Shown here: positions 41,949 to 48,484 of the stretch, piece after piece | How the letters are laid out: each line of letters starts with the position of its first letter | How positions within the stretch are numbered: the stretch's first letter is position 1 | Origin: VRUE01 sp963704515 | GTDB lineage: Bacteria > Actinomycetota > Thermoleophilia > Solirubrobacterales > 70-9 | Reading direction: 5' to 3' | Assembly: GCA_963704515.1 (NCBI GenBank) | Contig: OY969913.1 | Span: forward strand, 1,054,001-1,118,000 | Length of the DNA stretch: 64,000 nt | Notes under the pieces: generated by a model | What the model was told of the DNA's origin: nothing | Database searches by the model: none | What the model saw: the letters and a program-made list of their open reading frames with translations, nothing else | Made by a program: the position numbers and the translations under genes

Positions 41949-42386
41949 TCAGCGGGGCTCTAGGACGACAACCGGGATCTTGCGGCCTTTGCTTCTTGCG
42001 GCGTAGCTGTCGTAGTCGGGGTAGACCTTGACCGCCTTGGCCCAGATGCGCTCGCGCTCCTCGGGGGTGGCGAGGCGGGCGTGGACCCCGCGGTGCTCGC
42101 GGCCGATCTGCACGGTCGTGTCCGGGTTGGCCTTGAGGTTGTAGAACCAGGCCGGGTTCTTCGGGTAGCCGCCCTTGGAGGCGATCACCGCGACGTTGTC
42201 GCCGTCCTCGATGTAGAGCAGAGGCGAGGTGCGCCGCTTGCCGCTCTTCGCTCCGACGTGGTCGAGAAGCAGGATGCGGACGCGCAGGCCCGGGACGGTG
42301 TGCCCGAGCCTGCCGCCGCTGGCGCGGTAGAGCGCCGTGTGCAGTCCCATGAAGCGACGCAGGGCAGGCCAGACGTGGTCCGCCAC
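41949..42386 (-). CDS. Deazaflavin (F420)-dependent nitroreductase family protein
   Basis: 145 residues. Split-barrel flavin/deazaflavin fold of the Ddn/FDOR-B type: LLLDHVGAKSGKRRTSPLLY, VAVIASKGGYPKNPAWFYNL, and NPDTTVQIGREHRGVHARL. Members reduce quinones or nitro compounds with F420H2. F420 use fits actinobacteria. GTG 42386 is chosen as the only plausible start; it follows the fabG-like gene by 44 bases on the same strand. Confidence 0.9.
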   Translation of the reverse strand: MADHVWPALRRFMGLHTALYRASGGRLGHTVPGLRVRILLLDHVGAKSGKRRTSPLLYIEDGDNVAVIASKGGYPKNPAWFYNLKANPDTTVQIGREHRGVHARLATPEERERIWAKAVKVYPDYDSYAARSKGRKIPVVVLEPR

Positions 42387-42430
42387 GTCGAGGTAGCGGG
42401 GCGGGCGCCTGCCCTCTGTCGCCGCCGGGC

Positions 42431-43261
42431 TCAGGTGTACATCCCCCCGAACATGCCGCCGGTCACGTTGAGGACCTGACCGTGCACGTAGTTGGCGAGG
42501 GGGGAGCAGAGGAAGAGCACCGGCGCCGAGGCCTCCTCAGGGGTGGCCGGGCGGCCGAGCGGGATGATCGCCGAGGCCATCGCCCGCATCTGCTCGGGGA
42601 TGCCCAGCTCGATCTTCTCGCCGCCGGGCGCGGTCATCTCGCCGCCCTGCTCCTTGGCCGCGGTGAGGCGGGTTTCGACGAAGCCGAAGGCGACCGCGTT
42701 GACGTTGATCTTGAACTGGCCCCACTCCTTGGCCAGCGTTTTGGTCAGGCCGACGACGCCCATCTTCGCCGCCGAGTAGTTGACCTGGCCGGCGTTGCCC
42801 ATCATCCCCGAGGTCGATGAGACGTTGACGATCTTGCGGAAGACCTCCTTGCCTTCGGCCTTCTCCGCCTTGGCGGCCTCACGCCAGTGCGGGGCCAGCG
42901 CCCGGGCGACCCGGAAGGGGACGATCGTGTGGATGTCGATCATCGCCTGGAACTGCTCGTCGGTCATCTTGTGGGCGACGCTGTCCCAGGTGTAGCCGGC
43001 GTTGTTGACGACGATGTCGACCGCGCCGAAGGCGTCGACCCCGGCGGCGACCAGCTGGTCGGCGGTCTCGGGCCTGGTCAGGTCGCCGGCGAAGACCGCG
43101 GTCTCGCCGTCGATCTCGCCGGCCGCCTGCTCGGCGACGTCGGCGTCGAGGTCGTTGATCAGCACCTTGGCGCCCTCGCGGACGAACATCTCCGCGGTCG
43201 CCCGGCCGATCCCACGCGCCGATCCGGTGACGATCGCCGCTTTTCCGTCAAGAAGTCCCAT
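42431..43261 (-). CDS. FabG-like 3-oxoacyl reductase (SDR)
   Basis: 276 residues. Complete classical SDR: AAIVTGSARGIGRATAEMF for NAD(P), VVNNAGYTW, NVSSTSGMMGN, and the active site YSAAKMGVVGLTKTLAKEW (YxxxK intact). A 15-residue insertion before NVSS (KAEKAEGKEVFRK) and another in the lid (GGEMTAPGGEKIELG) are noted. Reduces a 3-oxoacyl or similar substrate. It ends VHGQVLNVTGGMFGGMYT. Probably co-transcribed with the downstream F420-type reductase. Confidence 0.92.
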   Translation of the reverse strand: MGLLDGKAAIVTGSARGIGRATAEMFVREGAKVLINDLDADVAEQAAGEIDGETAVFAGDLTRPETADQLVAAGVDAFGAVDIVVNNAGYTWDSVAHKMTDEQFQAMIDIHTIVPFRVARALAPHWREAAKAEKAEGKEVFRKIVNVSSTSGMMGNAGQVNYSAAKMGVVGLTKTLAKEWGQFKINVNAVAFGFVETRLTAAKEQGGEMTAPGGEKIELGIPEQMRAMASAIIPLGRPATPEEASAPVLFLCSPLANYVHGQVLNVTGGMFGGMYT

Positions 43262-43358
43262 CAGTTCTGCCTCTCCTTCTCCGTTCGCGAAATTCGGCAG
43301 GGGAGGCTACAAGGAACGCTGCGGCCCTGGTTGACTGGCCAGTCGGTTGCGGCGTGCG

Positions 43359-43880
43359 TCAGCCGGCGGAGCCCTGTGCCGGAGGCTCCGGGGCGGGCTC
43401 GCTGGGCGGCTGCTGCTCGGGCGGAAGTTGCGGCGGCATCGGGTCGGCCGGGGGCGGGGGCGCCGGCTGGCCCTCGAGCGGGTCGGCTTCGGCTTCCCAG
43501 ATCTTGTTCAGCGAGACCTGGATGTAGGCCCAGAGGGCGGGGGCGATGAAGAGGTAGAGGACGATCGCGATCCAGCCGTTGACGGGCTCCTGTCCGGCGA
43601 GGCGAGAGGCGCCCATCGCGCGCTTGGTTCCGCGCCAATAGGTGATCAGCGCGGGAACGATGATCAGTCCGCCCGGGAAGAGGGCGAGCACGGAGTTGGT
43701 CGGGTTCTGGCCGAGGTCATAGCCCTTGGCCTTGCCGTAGTCGCGCATCTCGCGGTTGATCCGGTACCACCAGACGAGGTGATAGATGCCAAGCGTGATG
43801 ATCGGCAGCAGCGCCGCCGCCCAGGGACTGCGGACCTTGACCGGGTCCCGACTCTCTCGTAGCTGCATCTCGTAAGCCAT
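43359..43880 (-). CDS. DUF4234 membrane protein
   Basis: 173 residues. DUF4234-type core: LLPIITLGIYHLVWWYRINR with a following helix (GGLIIVPALITYW) and a third (WIAIVLYLFIAPALWAYIQV). The last 40 residues are a Pro/Glu-rich disordered tail. Function unknown. It is a tandem paralogue of the next gene upstream. Confidence 0.85.
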   Translation of the reverse strand: MAYEMQLRESRDPVKVRSPWAAALLPIITLGIYHLVWWYRINREMRDYGKAKGYDLGQNPTNSVLALFPGGLIIVPALITYWRGTKRAMGASRLAGQEPVNGWIAIVLYLFIAPALWAYIQVSLNKIWEAEADPLEGQPAPPPPADPMPPQLPPEQQPPSEPAPEPPAQGSAG

Positions 43881-43980
43881 CTATTCCTCGCTCTCCCCAC
43901 CGGTGAACTGGACGGGAAGACACTAACCGACGCGGCGTTGACCGCCGGGCGCGGCCGAGCCGGTGCCCATCAAGCCGTGG

Positions 43981-44586
43981 TCAGGCGGCGGGACTCGTCG
44001 GCGGGGGACTGTCCGCCTGTGGCTGGGCTTCTGGTGCTGGCTGGACCTGCGGCATCAACTTGGCCTTTTCTGCCTCGAACTCATCTTGGGAGATCGCGCC
44101 GCTGTCCTTCAAGGAAGTCAACTTCTCCAGGCGTGCGAGGTCGGCGTCCCCGCCGACGAGGCCGGTGGGCGACAGGGCCGGCTGTGTTTGCCAGACCTTG
44201 TTCAACTCCCACTGTGTGTAGATCACACCACCGATCCCAAGCGTGAATACCCACAGGAGTCCGGCGATCCACCCGTTGAAGGTCTGCTGCTCGCAGGCGA
44301 CGCGCTGGGCCCTTCCGATCCGGATGCTGGTGGTTACGATTGTCCACACAAACGGTATGTAGAGCAGCCATCCGCCAAAAATCCATGCGGCGCATGACAC
44401 CCCGGGATTGTCGCCAAGGCCTGAAACGTTCCGAGCCCTTCCGAGGTCGCGCATCTCGCGATTGACGTAGTACCACCAGAACCAGCTGTAGACGCTCAGG
44501 GTGATTACCGACAGTGCCCAGACGCCGACGCTGTTACGAATCTTGGCGCGGCTCTGCGAGCCGGTAATCAGGACTTCCTCTGCCAT
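43981..44586 (-). CDS. DUF4234-SHOCT membrane protein
   Basis: 201 residues. Same N-terminal membrane core as the downstream gene (ALSVITLSVYSWFWWYYVN), a helix (WIFGGWLLYIPFVWTIVTTS), then a SHOCT domain LARLEKLTSLKDSGAISQDE and a Pro-rich tail. SHOCT domains are short helical hairpins of unknown, possibly oligomerising, function. The stretch is more AT-rich than the neighbours and the pair likely arose by duplication followed by gain or loss of SHOCT. Confidence 0.85.
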   Translation of the reverse strand: MAEEVLITGSQSRAKIRNSVGVWALSVITLSVYSWFWWYYVNREMRDLGRARNVSGLGDNPGVSCAAWIFGGWLLYIPFVWTIVTTSIRIGRAQRVACEQQTFNGWIAGLLWVFTLGIGGVIYTQWELNKVWQTQPALSPTGLVGGDADLARLEKLTSLKDSGAISQDEFEAEKAKLMPQVQPAPEAQPQADSPPPTSPAA

Positions 44587-44694
44587 GAATCAAAGACCCT
44601 AAGCGCAACGAGGGGAGAATGTCAACGCGAAGCGTTTCGGGATTGGGAGTGGGTGGCGAACGTGACTGTCGACAGACGCATCGATTGGGTGGGG

Positions 44695-45126
44695 CTAACC
44701 AGCGATCGCAGCAAGGTCGGCGGGGCGCAGGAGAGACAGCAGGGCGCCGCCCTCGACGATCGCCAGTCCGCCCTTGCGCAGCTTGGCCTTGGCGCCGGTC
44801 AGGCGGGCGATCTCGTTCGAGAAGTCGGGCTCGTGGCCGACGAGCAGGAGGTTGCCGCGGCCCGCGGCGAGGTCGAGCGAGTCGAAGGGGCCGCCGCGCA
44901 GCTCCTCGCCGATCTCCGGCTCCAGGTAGAGAGCCAGGCAGGCGAGCCGCGCGGTCTCGGCGGCGCGCACCTTGGGGCTGGTCAGGCAGGCGTCGATCTT
45001 CGCGCCGAGCTTCGCCAGTGCCGCGCCGGCGGCCTCGGCCTGCCGTTCGCCCTTCGGCGTCAGTCGCCGCGCGGCGTCGTCTCCGGCGCCGGGCTCGGCG
45101 TCGCCGTGGCGCAGCAGGTAGATCAT
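44695..45126 (-). CDS. sixA: Phosphohistidine phosphatase SixA-like
   Basis: 143 residues from ATG 45126, coupled to the upstream gene by ATGA. Histidine phosphatase superfamily: IYLLRHGDAEPG holds the catalytic RHG, with later LTSPKVRAAETA and the second histidine in NLLLVGHEPDFS. SixA removes phosphate from histidines of phosphorelay proteins; small actinobacterial members may act on other substrates. Its gene partner is a secreted amidase. Confidence 0.88.
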   Translation of the reverse strand: MIYLLRHGDAEPGAGDDAARRLTPKGERQAEAAGAALAKLGAKIDACLTSPKVRAAETARLACLALYLEPEIGEELRGGPFDSLDLAAGRGNLLLVGHEPDFSNEIARLTGAKAKLRKGGLAIVEGGALLSLLRPADLAAIAG

Positions 45127-45746
45127 CGCCGGCAGCCTCCCAGCCGGCGCAGCCTGCGCCGGTAGATCTGCATCGAGCTGTGACGCCAGTCGCCGTGGGT
45201 CTGGGTGCGCAGACTGCGCACGCGCTCGTGGTGGTAGGGGGAGGAGAGGCTCTCGGCGTGGCCGATCACGTTGCGCAGCTTGATGTGGAAGCGGCACTGC
45301 AGGTAGCGGGTGAGGCGCAGCGAGGCGTGCATCTGGCGGCGGTCGCCGAGCACTTCGGCGTCGCTGAAGCCGGTGTGCTCGATTCCGATCGCGGTCCAGT
45401 TGAGGCCGACCGTGTGTCGGCAGCGGATCTTCAGCGGCACCAGCTGGTAGATGCGCCCCGAGCCGGAGACGACGAAGTGGGCGCAGACGTTGGGCAGCTC
45501 GTGCAGCTCGGGGTCCGGCACGTCGGGGGCGAAGGTGTTGTAGACGGCGCTGGCGCTGCCAGCTTCCGCCCAGTGCTCGACGATCACGCGCGGGTGGGTC
45601 AGCCGCCAGGTGCGTTCGCCGTAGTGGCGCTCCGAGTAGGCGGCCATCTGGCGCTTGCGCTCCGGCGGGAAGGGGATCGGGCGGTGGACGATCGGCGGGC
45701 GCAAGCGGCGCGCGGGGGAGGGGCGGGCCGCTAGCGAGCTCGGCAT
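45123..45746 (-). CDS. N-acetylmuramoyl-L-alanine amidase (Amidase_2)
   Basis: 207 residues from ATG 45746. Zinc-binding fold: first histidine in VIVEHWAEAGSASAVYNTF, NVCAHFVVSGSGRIYQLVP, IGIEHTGFSDAE, and the last in FHIKLRNVIGHAESLSSP. It would cut the MurNAc-L-Ala bond. From ATG no signal peptide is encoded, but the frame upstream encodes LLTAALLATALLGTLVA, a good signal sequence, entered only from a CTG at 45807-45809 (minus) that overlaps the stop of a 15-codon ORF. The real start is therefore uncertain. Confidence 0.78.
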   Translation of the reverse strand: MPSSLAARPSPARRLRPPIVHRPIPFPPERKRQMAAYSERHYGERTWRLTHPRVIVEHWAEAGSASAVYNTFAPDVPDPELHELPNVCAHFVVSGSGRIYQLVPLKIRCRHTVGLNWTAIGIEHTGFSDAEVLGDRRQMHASLRLTRYLQCRFHIKLRNVIGHAESLSSPYHHERVRSLRTQTHGDWRHSSMQIYRRRLRRLGGCRR

Positions 45747-45805
45747 GGCGACGAGCGTGCCGAGCAGCGCGGTCGCGAGCAGCGCAGCGGTGAGGAGGCG
45801 CGGGT

Positions 45806-45853
45806 TCAGGCGCCCCGCTCCACGATCGTCTTCTTGGCGAGCCAGGACAGCAT
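45806..45853 (-). CDS. Possible 15-codon leader ORF upstream of the amidase
   Basis: MLSWLAKKTIVERGA, ATG 45853 to TGA 45806. Its stop TGA overlaps a CTG that opens the signal-peptide frame of the amidase (CTGA). It could be a coupling leader, or the remnant of the amidase's own start after a frameshift. No ribosome-binding site is obvious. Weakly supported. Confidence 0.25.
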   Translation of the reverse strand: MLSWLAKKTIVERGA

Positions 45854-45916
45854 CGAAGTCTCCTCTGCCGTCGATCGGTCCGCCCAAACCTAGCGCGCCC
45901 GGCCGGACCGGCTGCC

Positions 45917-45922
45917 TAACAT
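45917..45922 (+). promoter_or_regulatory. -10 box of the 49-residue membrane protein
   Basis: TAACAT with its last base exactly 7 positions before ATG 45929, predicting a leaderless mRNA. Confidence 0.45.
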
Positions 45923-45928
45923 CGAGCC

Positions 45929-46078
45929 ATGCCCCTGGCCCTTGGCCGCCACCTGCTGTTCCGCGAAGCCTCGCGCGGCGGCTGGATCGCGATCGTCGCC
46001 GTGATCGCGATCCTCCTCCTGATCCGCTTCTGGCCGCTGATCGTCGCCTGGGTCGAGCGCCAGTGGAGGTCCCGGTGA
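45929..46078 (+). CDS. Small single-pass membrane protein
   Basis: 49 residues, too short for most gene finders. A basic/amphipathic N-terminus (MPLALGRHLLFREASRGG) leads into one strong transmembrane segment (WIAIVAVIAILLLIRFWPL) and a tail with WVERQWRSR. It is divergent from the amidase/SixA unit. A TAACAT -10 box at exact leaderless spacing supports it as a real gene. Function is unknown. Confidence 0.55.
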   Translation: MPLALGRHLLFREASRGGWIAIVAVIAILLLIRFWPLIVAWVERQWRSR

Positions 46079-46174
46079 GCGCGAGCAGCGCGCCCCCTGC
46101 GGGCCGGAGGGGGTGAATTCTCCCGTCCGAGCACTTATAGAGGCGTGGATGCAGCCGCGCCGACGACTTCACTT

Positions 46175-46212
46175 GCGTTTTCCTTGCGCTTGCGAAACGC
46201 TTGCGCTAGGCT
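46175..46212 (+). promoter_or_regulatory. Promoter/operator of the Xre-RES pair
   Basis: TAGGCT (46207-46212) ends 8 bases before ATG 46220, giving a leaderless mRNA. Upstream is an inverted repeat GCGTTT (46175-46180)/AAACGC (46195-46200) interleaved with repeated CTTGCG units, a likely antitoxin-binding site for autoregulation. Confidence 0.55.
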
Positions 46213-46219
46213 CGAATCC

Positions 46220-46993
46220 ATGTCTGCCTCGATCGACGCGATCCTCCAAGGTTCCGACGCCGGCCAGGTCGGCGATTCTGTGGCGGAGCTCGCGGGCACT
46301 GTTCTCGACCAGATAGAGCGGAGCCTGCCCGGCGCGCTGGCCGGAGATCGCCAGCAGGTCCATCTCTACGTCGACGCCTACCGCAGGCTCACCGAGGAGA
46401 TCCTCGCCACGACCAGGGACGCTCGCCCTCGGGTCGCCTGGTTCCGAGCCGCCCTCGACCAGAGCGCGATGAGCGCCCCATTCACCGACTGGGTCGGGTT
46501 GCTGGGAGTGGGTCGGGGCACCGCTGTGGCGCTTGTGGCCTTGGTCCGAGACGCTCTGCCCGACCTCCAGCCCTTGGCCGCGGCACCCGGGCGAAGGCTC
46601 CCTGATTGGGAGCTCGATTCGCACGATGTCCTGCGCTTCCAGCGCGCTGTCGTCGACGAGCTGGAGTTGGAGGAGATGCCACTCGAGCGCATCCGGGCCA
46701 TGCTGGGCATGAGTCGCACCGAACTTGCCGCGCTGTTCGGAGTCAAGCGGCAGGCGCTCGATCACTGGGAAGCGAACGGCGTGCCGGCAGACCGCCTGGA
46801 GAAGCTCGCGACAATCGAAGGCATAGCGGATCTGCTCGCGGCAAAGCTCAAGAGGGAGCGCGTTCCTGGTGTCGTTCGCAGGTCCGCCTCCGCGTATGGG
46901 GGCCGGTCGGCCCTCGATGCGATTGCCGCCGGCAACCAGGATCTGGTGCTCGCCGAGCTGCGCGATGCCTTCGATTGGACGACGGCGGCGTAG
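46220..46993 (+). CDS. Xre-type antitoxin of a RES-Xre system
   Basis: 257 residues. A C-terminal antitoxin region has MLGMSRTELAALFGVKRQAL, a helix-turn-helix followed by a helical ParS-type toxin-binding tail (LEKLATIEGIADLLAAKLKR). The long N-terminal part (about 150 residues, LAGTVLDQIERSLPGAL...) is unlike most short Xre antitoxins. Its stop overlaps the GTG of the RES gene (TAGTG), the standard antitoxin-toxin order. It should repress its own promoter. Confidence 0.8.
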   Translation: MSASIDAILQGSDAGQVGDSVAELAGTVLDQIERSLPGALAGDRQQVHLYVDAYRRLTEEILATTRDARPRVAWFRAALDQSAMSAPFTDWVGLLGVGRGTAVALVALVRDALPDLQPLAAAPGRRLPDWELDSHDVLRFQRAVVDELELEEMPLERIRAMLGMSRTELAALFGVKRQALDHWEANGVPADRLEKLATIEGIADLLAAKLKRERVPGVVRRSASAYGGRSALDAIAAGNQDLVLAELRDAFDWTTAA

Positions 46994-47517
46994 TGCGCCA
47001 CGTCACCCGAGGGGGCCGATACCTGCGGGTCGCGGACCCCAACTGGCAGGACCCACTTTCGGGCGAGTACGCGCAGGCAAAGGGAGGCAGGTGGAACGCG
47101 CCGGGATGCTTCGACGTGATCTACCTCAACGCTTCCCGCAACGTCGCCCGCGCGCAGGTGCGTCACAAGCTCGAGCCGCGCGGCATCCGTCCTGAGGATC
47201 TCGATCCAAGCCAGGGGCCGGTCCTCGTGCAAGCCGAGGTCCCGGAGGATCGCTACGTGGATGCGACTACCGACCGCGGCCTGGATTCGCTCGGCTTGCC
47301 GCGGAGCTACCCGCTCGACGCAAGCGGGCAGGTCGTCGCCCACGCCGCCTCCCGGCCGATCGGGCAACGCGCGTGGGACGCCGGTGAGCCCGGGATCGCC
47401 TGCCGCTCAGCCGCCCGGGCTGCTTCCGGGGGAGGGGAGGAGCTCGCATATTTCAACCGGACGCCGCTGCGGGTCGGCCAGGCCGAGCAGTTCGGCGACT
47501 GGTACTGGTCCGACTGA
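46993..47517 (+). CDS. RES-domain toxin
   Basis: 174 residues from GTG 46993. RES signature: GGRYLRVADPNW near the start, AKGGRWNAPGCFDVIYLNAS with the conserved Arg-Trp, and a polar C-terminus. RES toxins are related to ADP-ribosyltransferases and deplete NAD+. The catalytic Arg/Tyr/Glu/Ser positions appear present (R in GGRY, Y in DVIYLN). It is directly downstream of its Xre antitoxin. The pair lies outside the integrative element, 0.5 kb from its left end. Confidence 0.85.
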   Translation: MRHVTRGGRYLRVADPNWQDPLSGEYAQAKGGRWNAPGCFDVIYLNASRNVARAQVRHKLEPRGIRPEDLDPSQGPVLVQAEVPEDRYVDATTDRGLDSLGLPRSYPLDASGQVVAHAASRPIGQRAWDAGEPGIACRSAARAASGGGEELAYFNRTPLRVGQAEQFGDWYWSD

Positions 47518-47527
47518 GTCTCGGCGC

Positions 47528-47956
47528 CTACAGATTCCGCACCCGCCGCCCGATCTCCCGGTCCTGCGGATAGCCGGCGGCCTCCCAGAACCCACCCGCC
47601 GCCTCGTCTTCGAAGGCGACCAGCGCGGTCACCCGCCGCACTCCGCATTCGCGCAGGTACTCCTCGCCAGCGTGCACGAGCGCCAGCCCGATGCCGTCCC
47701 TTCGGCAGTCCTCGCGCACCGCCAGCCGATACATGTTCCCCCGCCACCCGTCCCAGGCGGCGATCAGCGCGCCGAGGATCTGCTCGTTGAGCTCAGCTAC
47801 GAAGAGCGCAGCTGGTGAGCCTTCGATCAACCGTTCCACATCGTCACGTGGATCGACAGAGCTCGCATGTTGGCTCCTGGCCGTCGCCCAAAGGTCGAGC
47901 ACCGCCGCCACGTCACCTCTTTGGCAGCGGCGGACTGTGATTCCGTCAACGGTCAA
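47528..47956 (-). CDS. GNAT-family N-acetyltransferase
   Basis: 142 residues from TTG 47956. Acetyl-CoA-binding motif A reads MYRLAVREDCRRDGIGLALV; motif B includes RRVTALVAFEDEAAGGFWEAAGY. The substrate is unknown. TTG 47954-47956 overlaps the TGA that ends the displaced acyl-CoA dehydrogenase tail (TTGA). Before the island inserted, this gene was evidently the coupled downstream partner of the dehydrogenase now ending at 60689. An apparent longer frame to 48085 crosses the att site and is not real. Confidence 0.85.
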   Translation of the reverse strand: MTVDGITVRRCQRGDVAAVLDLWATARSQHASSVDPRDDVERLIEGSPAALFVAELNEQILGALIAAWDGWRGNMYRLAVREDCRRDGIGLALVHAGEEYLRECGVRRVTALVAFEDEAAGGFWEAAGYPQDREIGRRVRNL

Positions 47957-48072
47957 GCCGGGAGCATAGAGGCGCCCGGCAGCCTCGCCGCCCCGAAGCC
48001 CCTGCGCCTTTCCTCGTCCGCAGCCCCGGGCGGGTCTTGCAACCCCATCAACTTGCCGAGGATCTCCTTCAT
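47953..48072 (-). pseudogene. Displaced 3' end of the acyl-CoA dehydrogenase gene
   Basis: Minus strand from 48072 encodes MKEILGKLMGLQDPP and a further 25 residues to TGA 47953. MKEILGK-x-MGL equals the C-terminus of the dehydrogenase at 60689-61867 except one residue. Homology stops abruptly at 48072. This is the chromosomal remnant cut off when the element integrated into the gene's 3' end. Confidence 0.8.
48052..48072. other. attL core of the integrative element
   Basis: 21 bp identical to 60704-60724, starting CTTGCCGAGGATC. Similarity continues leftward to 48040 with 4 mismatches (as 60692), inside the duplicated gene end. It marks the left boundary of a 12.65-kb element. Confidence 0.85.
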
Positions 48073-48172
48073 GAGTCCCGAGCATGGGACGGGAGGACGC
48101 GCGGGATCATCCGAGGGCAAGGATTCCCAGCAAATGAGCTTGTTCGCGGACGAGGGCGATGACCGCGCATGA
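48052..48172 (+). pseudogene. Severed 3' end of the integrase gene
   Basis: In the excised circle, the integrase frame would cross the att core and continue here for about 33 codons to TGA 48170-48172. This segment encodes FMSPEHGTGGRAGSS and ends with SQQMSLFADEGDDRA. QMSLF matches the bacterial sliding-clamp-binding consensus Q-x-[SD]-L-F. In the chromosome it has no start of its own. Confidence 0.65.
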
Positions 48173-48178
48173 TCGCCG

Positions 48179-48484
48179 GTGACCCAGCTGATGTGTCCGG
48201 ATTGTGTCCGCAAGAGATGTCCGCACGAGCACTACCATCGTTATGTGGCGACGCCGACCACCCGTGTTGAAATCGACACCGATCTGCTCGATCGGCTTCG
48301 CAAGCGCCGCCCCGAGTGGAGCGACCGCGAGCTGCTTGAAAGCGCCGCCCGCCTCCAGCTGGGACGCGAGGCGATAGCCCGAGTGAGGAGGCGCTTTGCC
48401 GGTGTGCCGATGGAGGAGATCGAAGCCGGGGCGGTCAAGGCGGTTAGAGAGGCTCGTCGCGAGCGCCGGTCCTCGGCGGCCTAG
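48179..48484 (+). CDS. Small ribbon-helix-helix-like protein at the element's left end
   Basis: 101 residues from GTG 48179, or 79 from GTG 48245. The core TRVEIDTDLLDRLRKRRPEW with DRELLESAARLQLG resembles the antitoxin-type ribbon-helix-helix. If translated from 48179 the N-terminus adds MCPDCVRKRCPHEHYH, a possible metal-binding knuckle, encoded by the TGTCCG repeats that look like integrase arm sites. No toxin gene follows on this strand. Its stop overlaps the convergent abiEii stop by 4 bases. Confidence 0.55.
   Translation: MTQLMCPDCVRKRCPHEHYHRYVATPTTRVEIDTDLLDRLRKRRPEWSDRELLESAARLQLGREAIARVRRRFAGVPMEEIEAGAVKAVREARRERRSSAA
48190..48211. repeat. Candidate integrase arm-type site, left
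   Basis: GATGTGTCCG-GA-TTGTGTCCGC, matching 60621-60642 at all but two central positions, with another TGTCCG at 48219. It lies 118 bases inside the left att core, as expected for an arm of attP. Confidence 0.55.

Noticed and set aside
47528..48085. Longer GNAT frame extending past the att site
   Set aside because: It would cross the element boundary; the GNAT fold begins after TTG 47956, which overlaps the displaced dehydrogenase stop.
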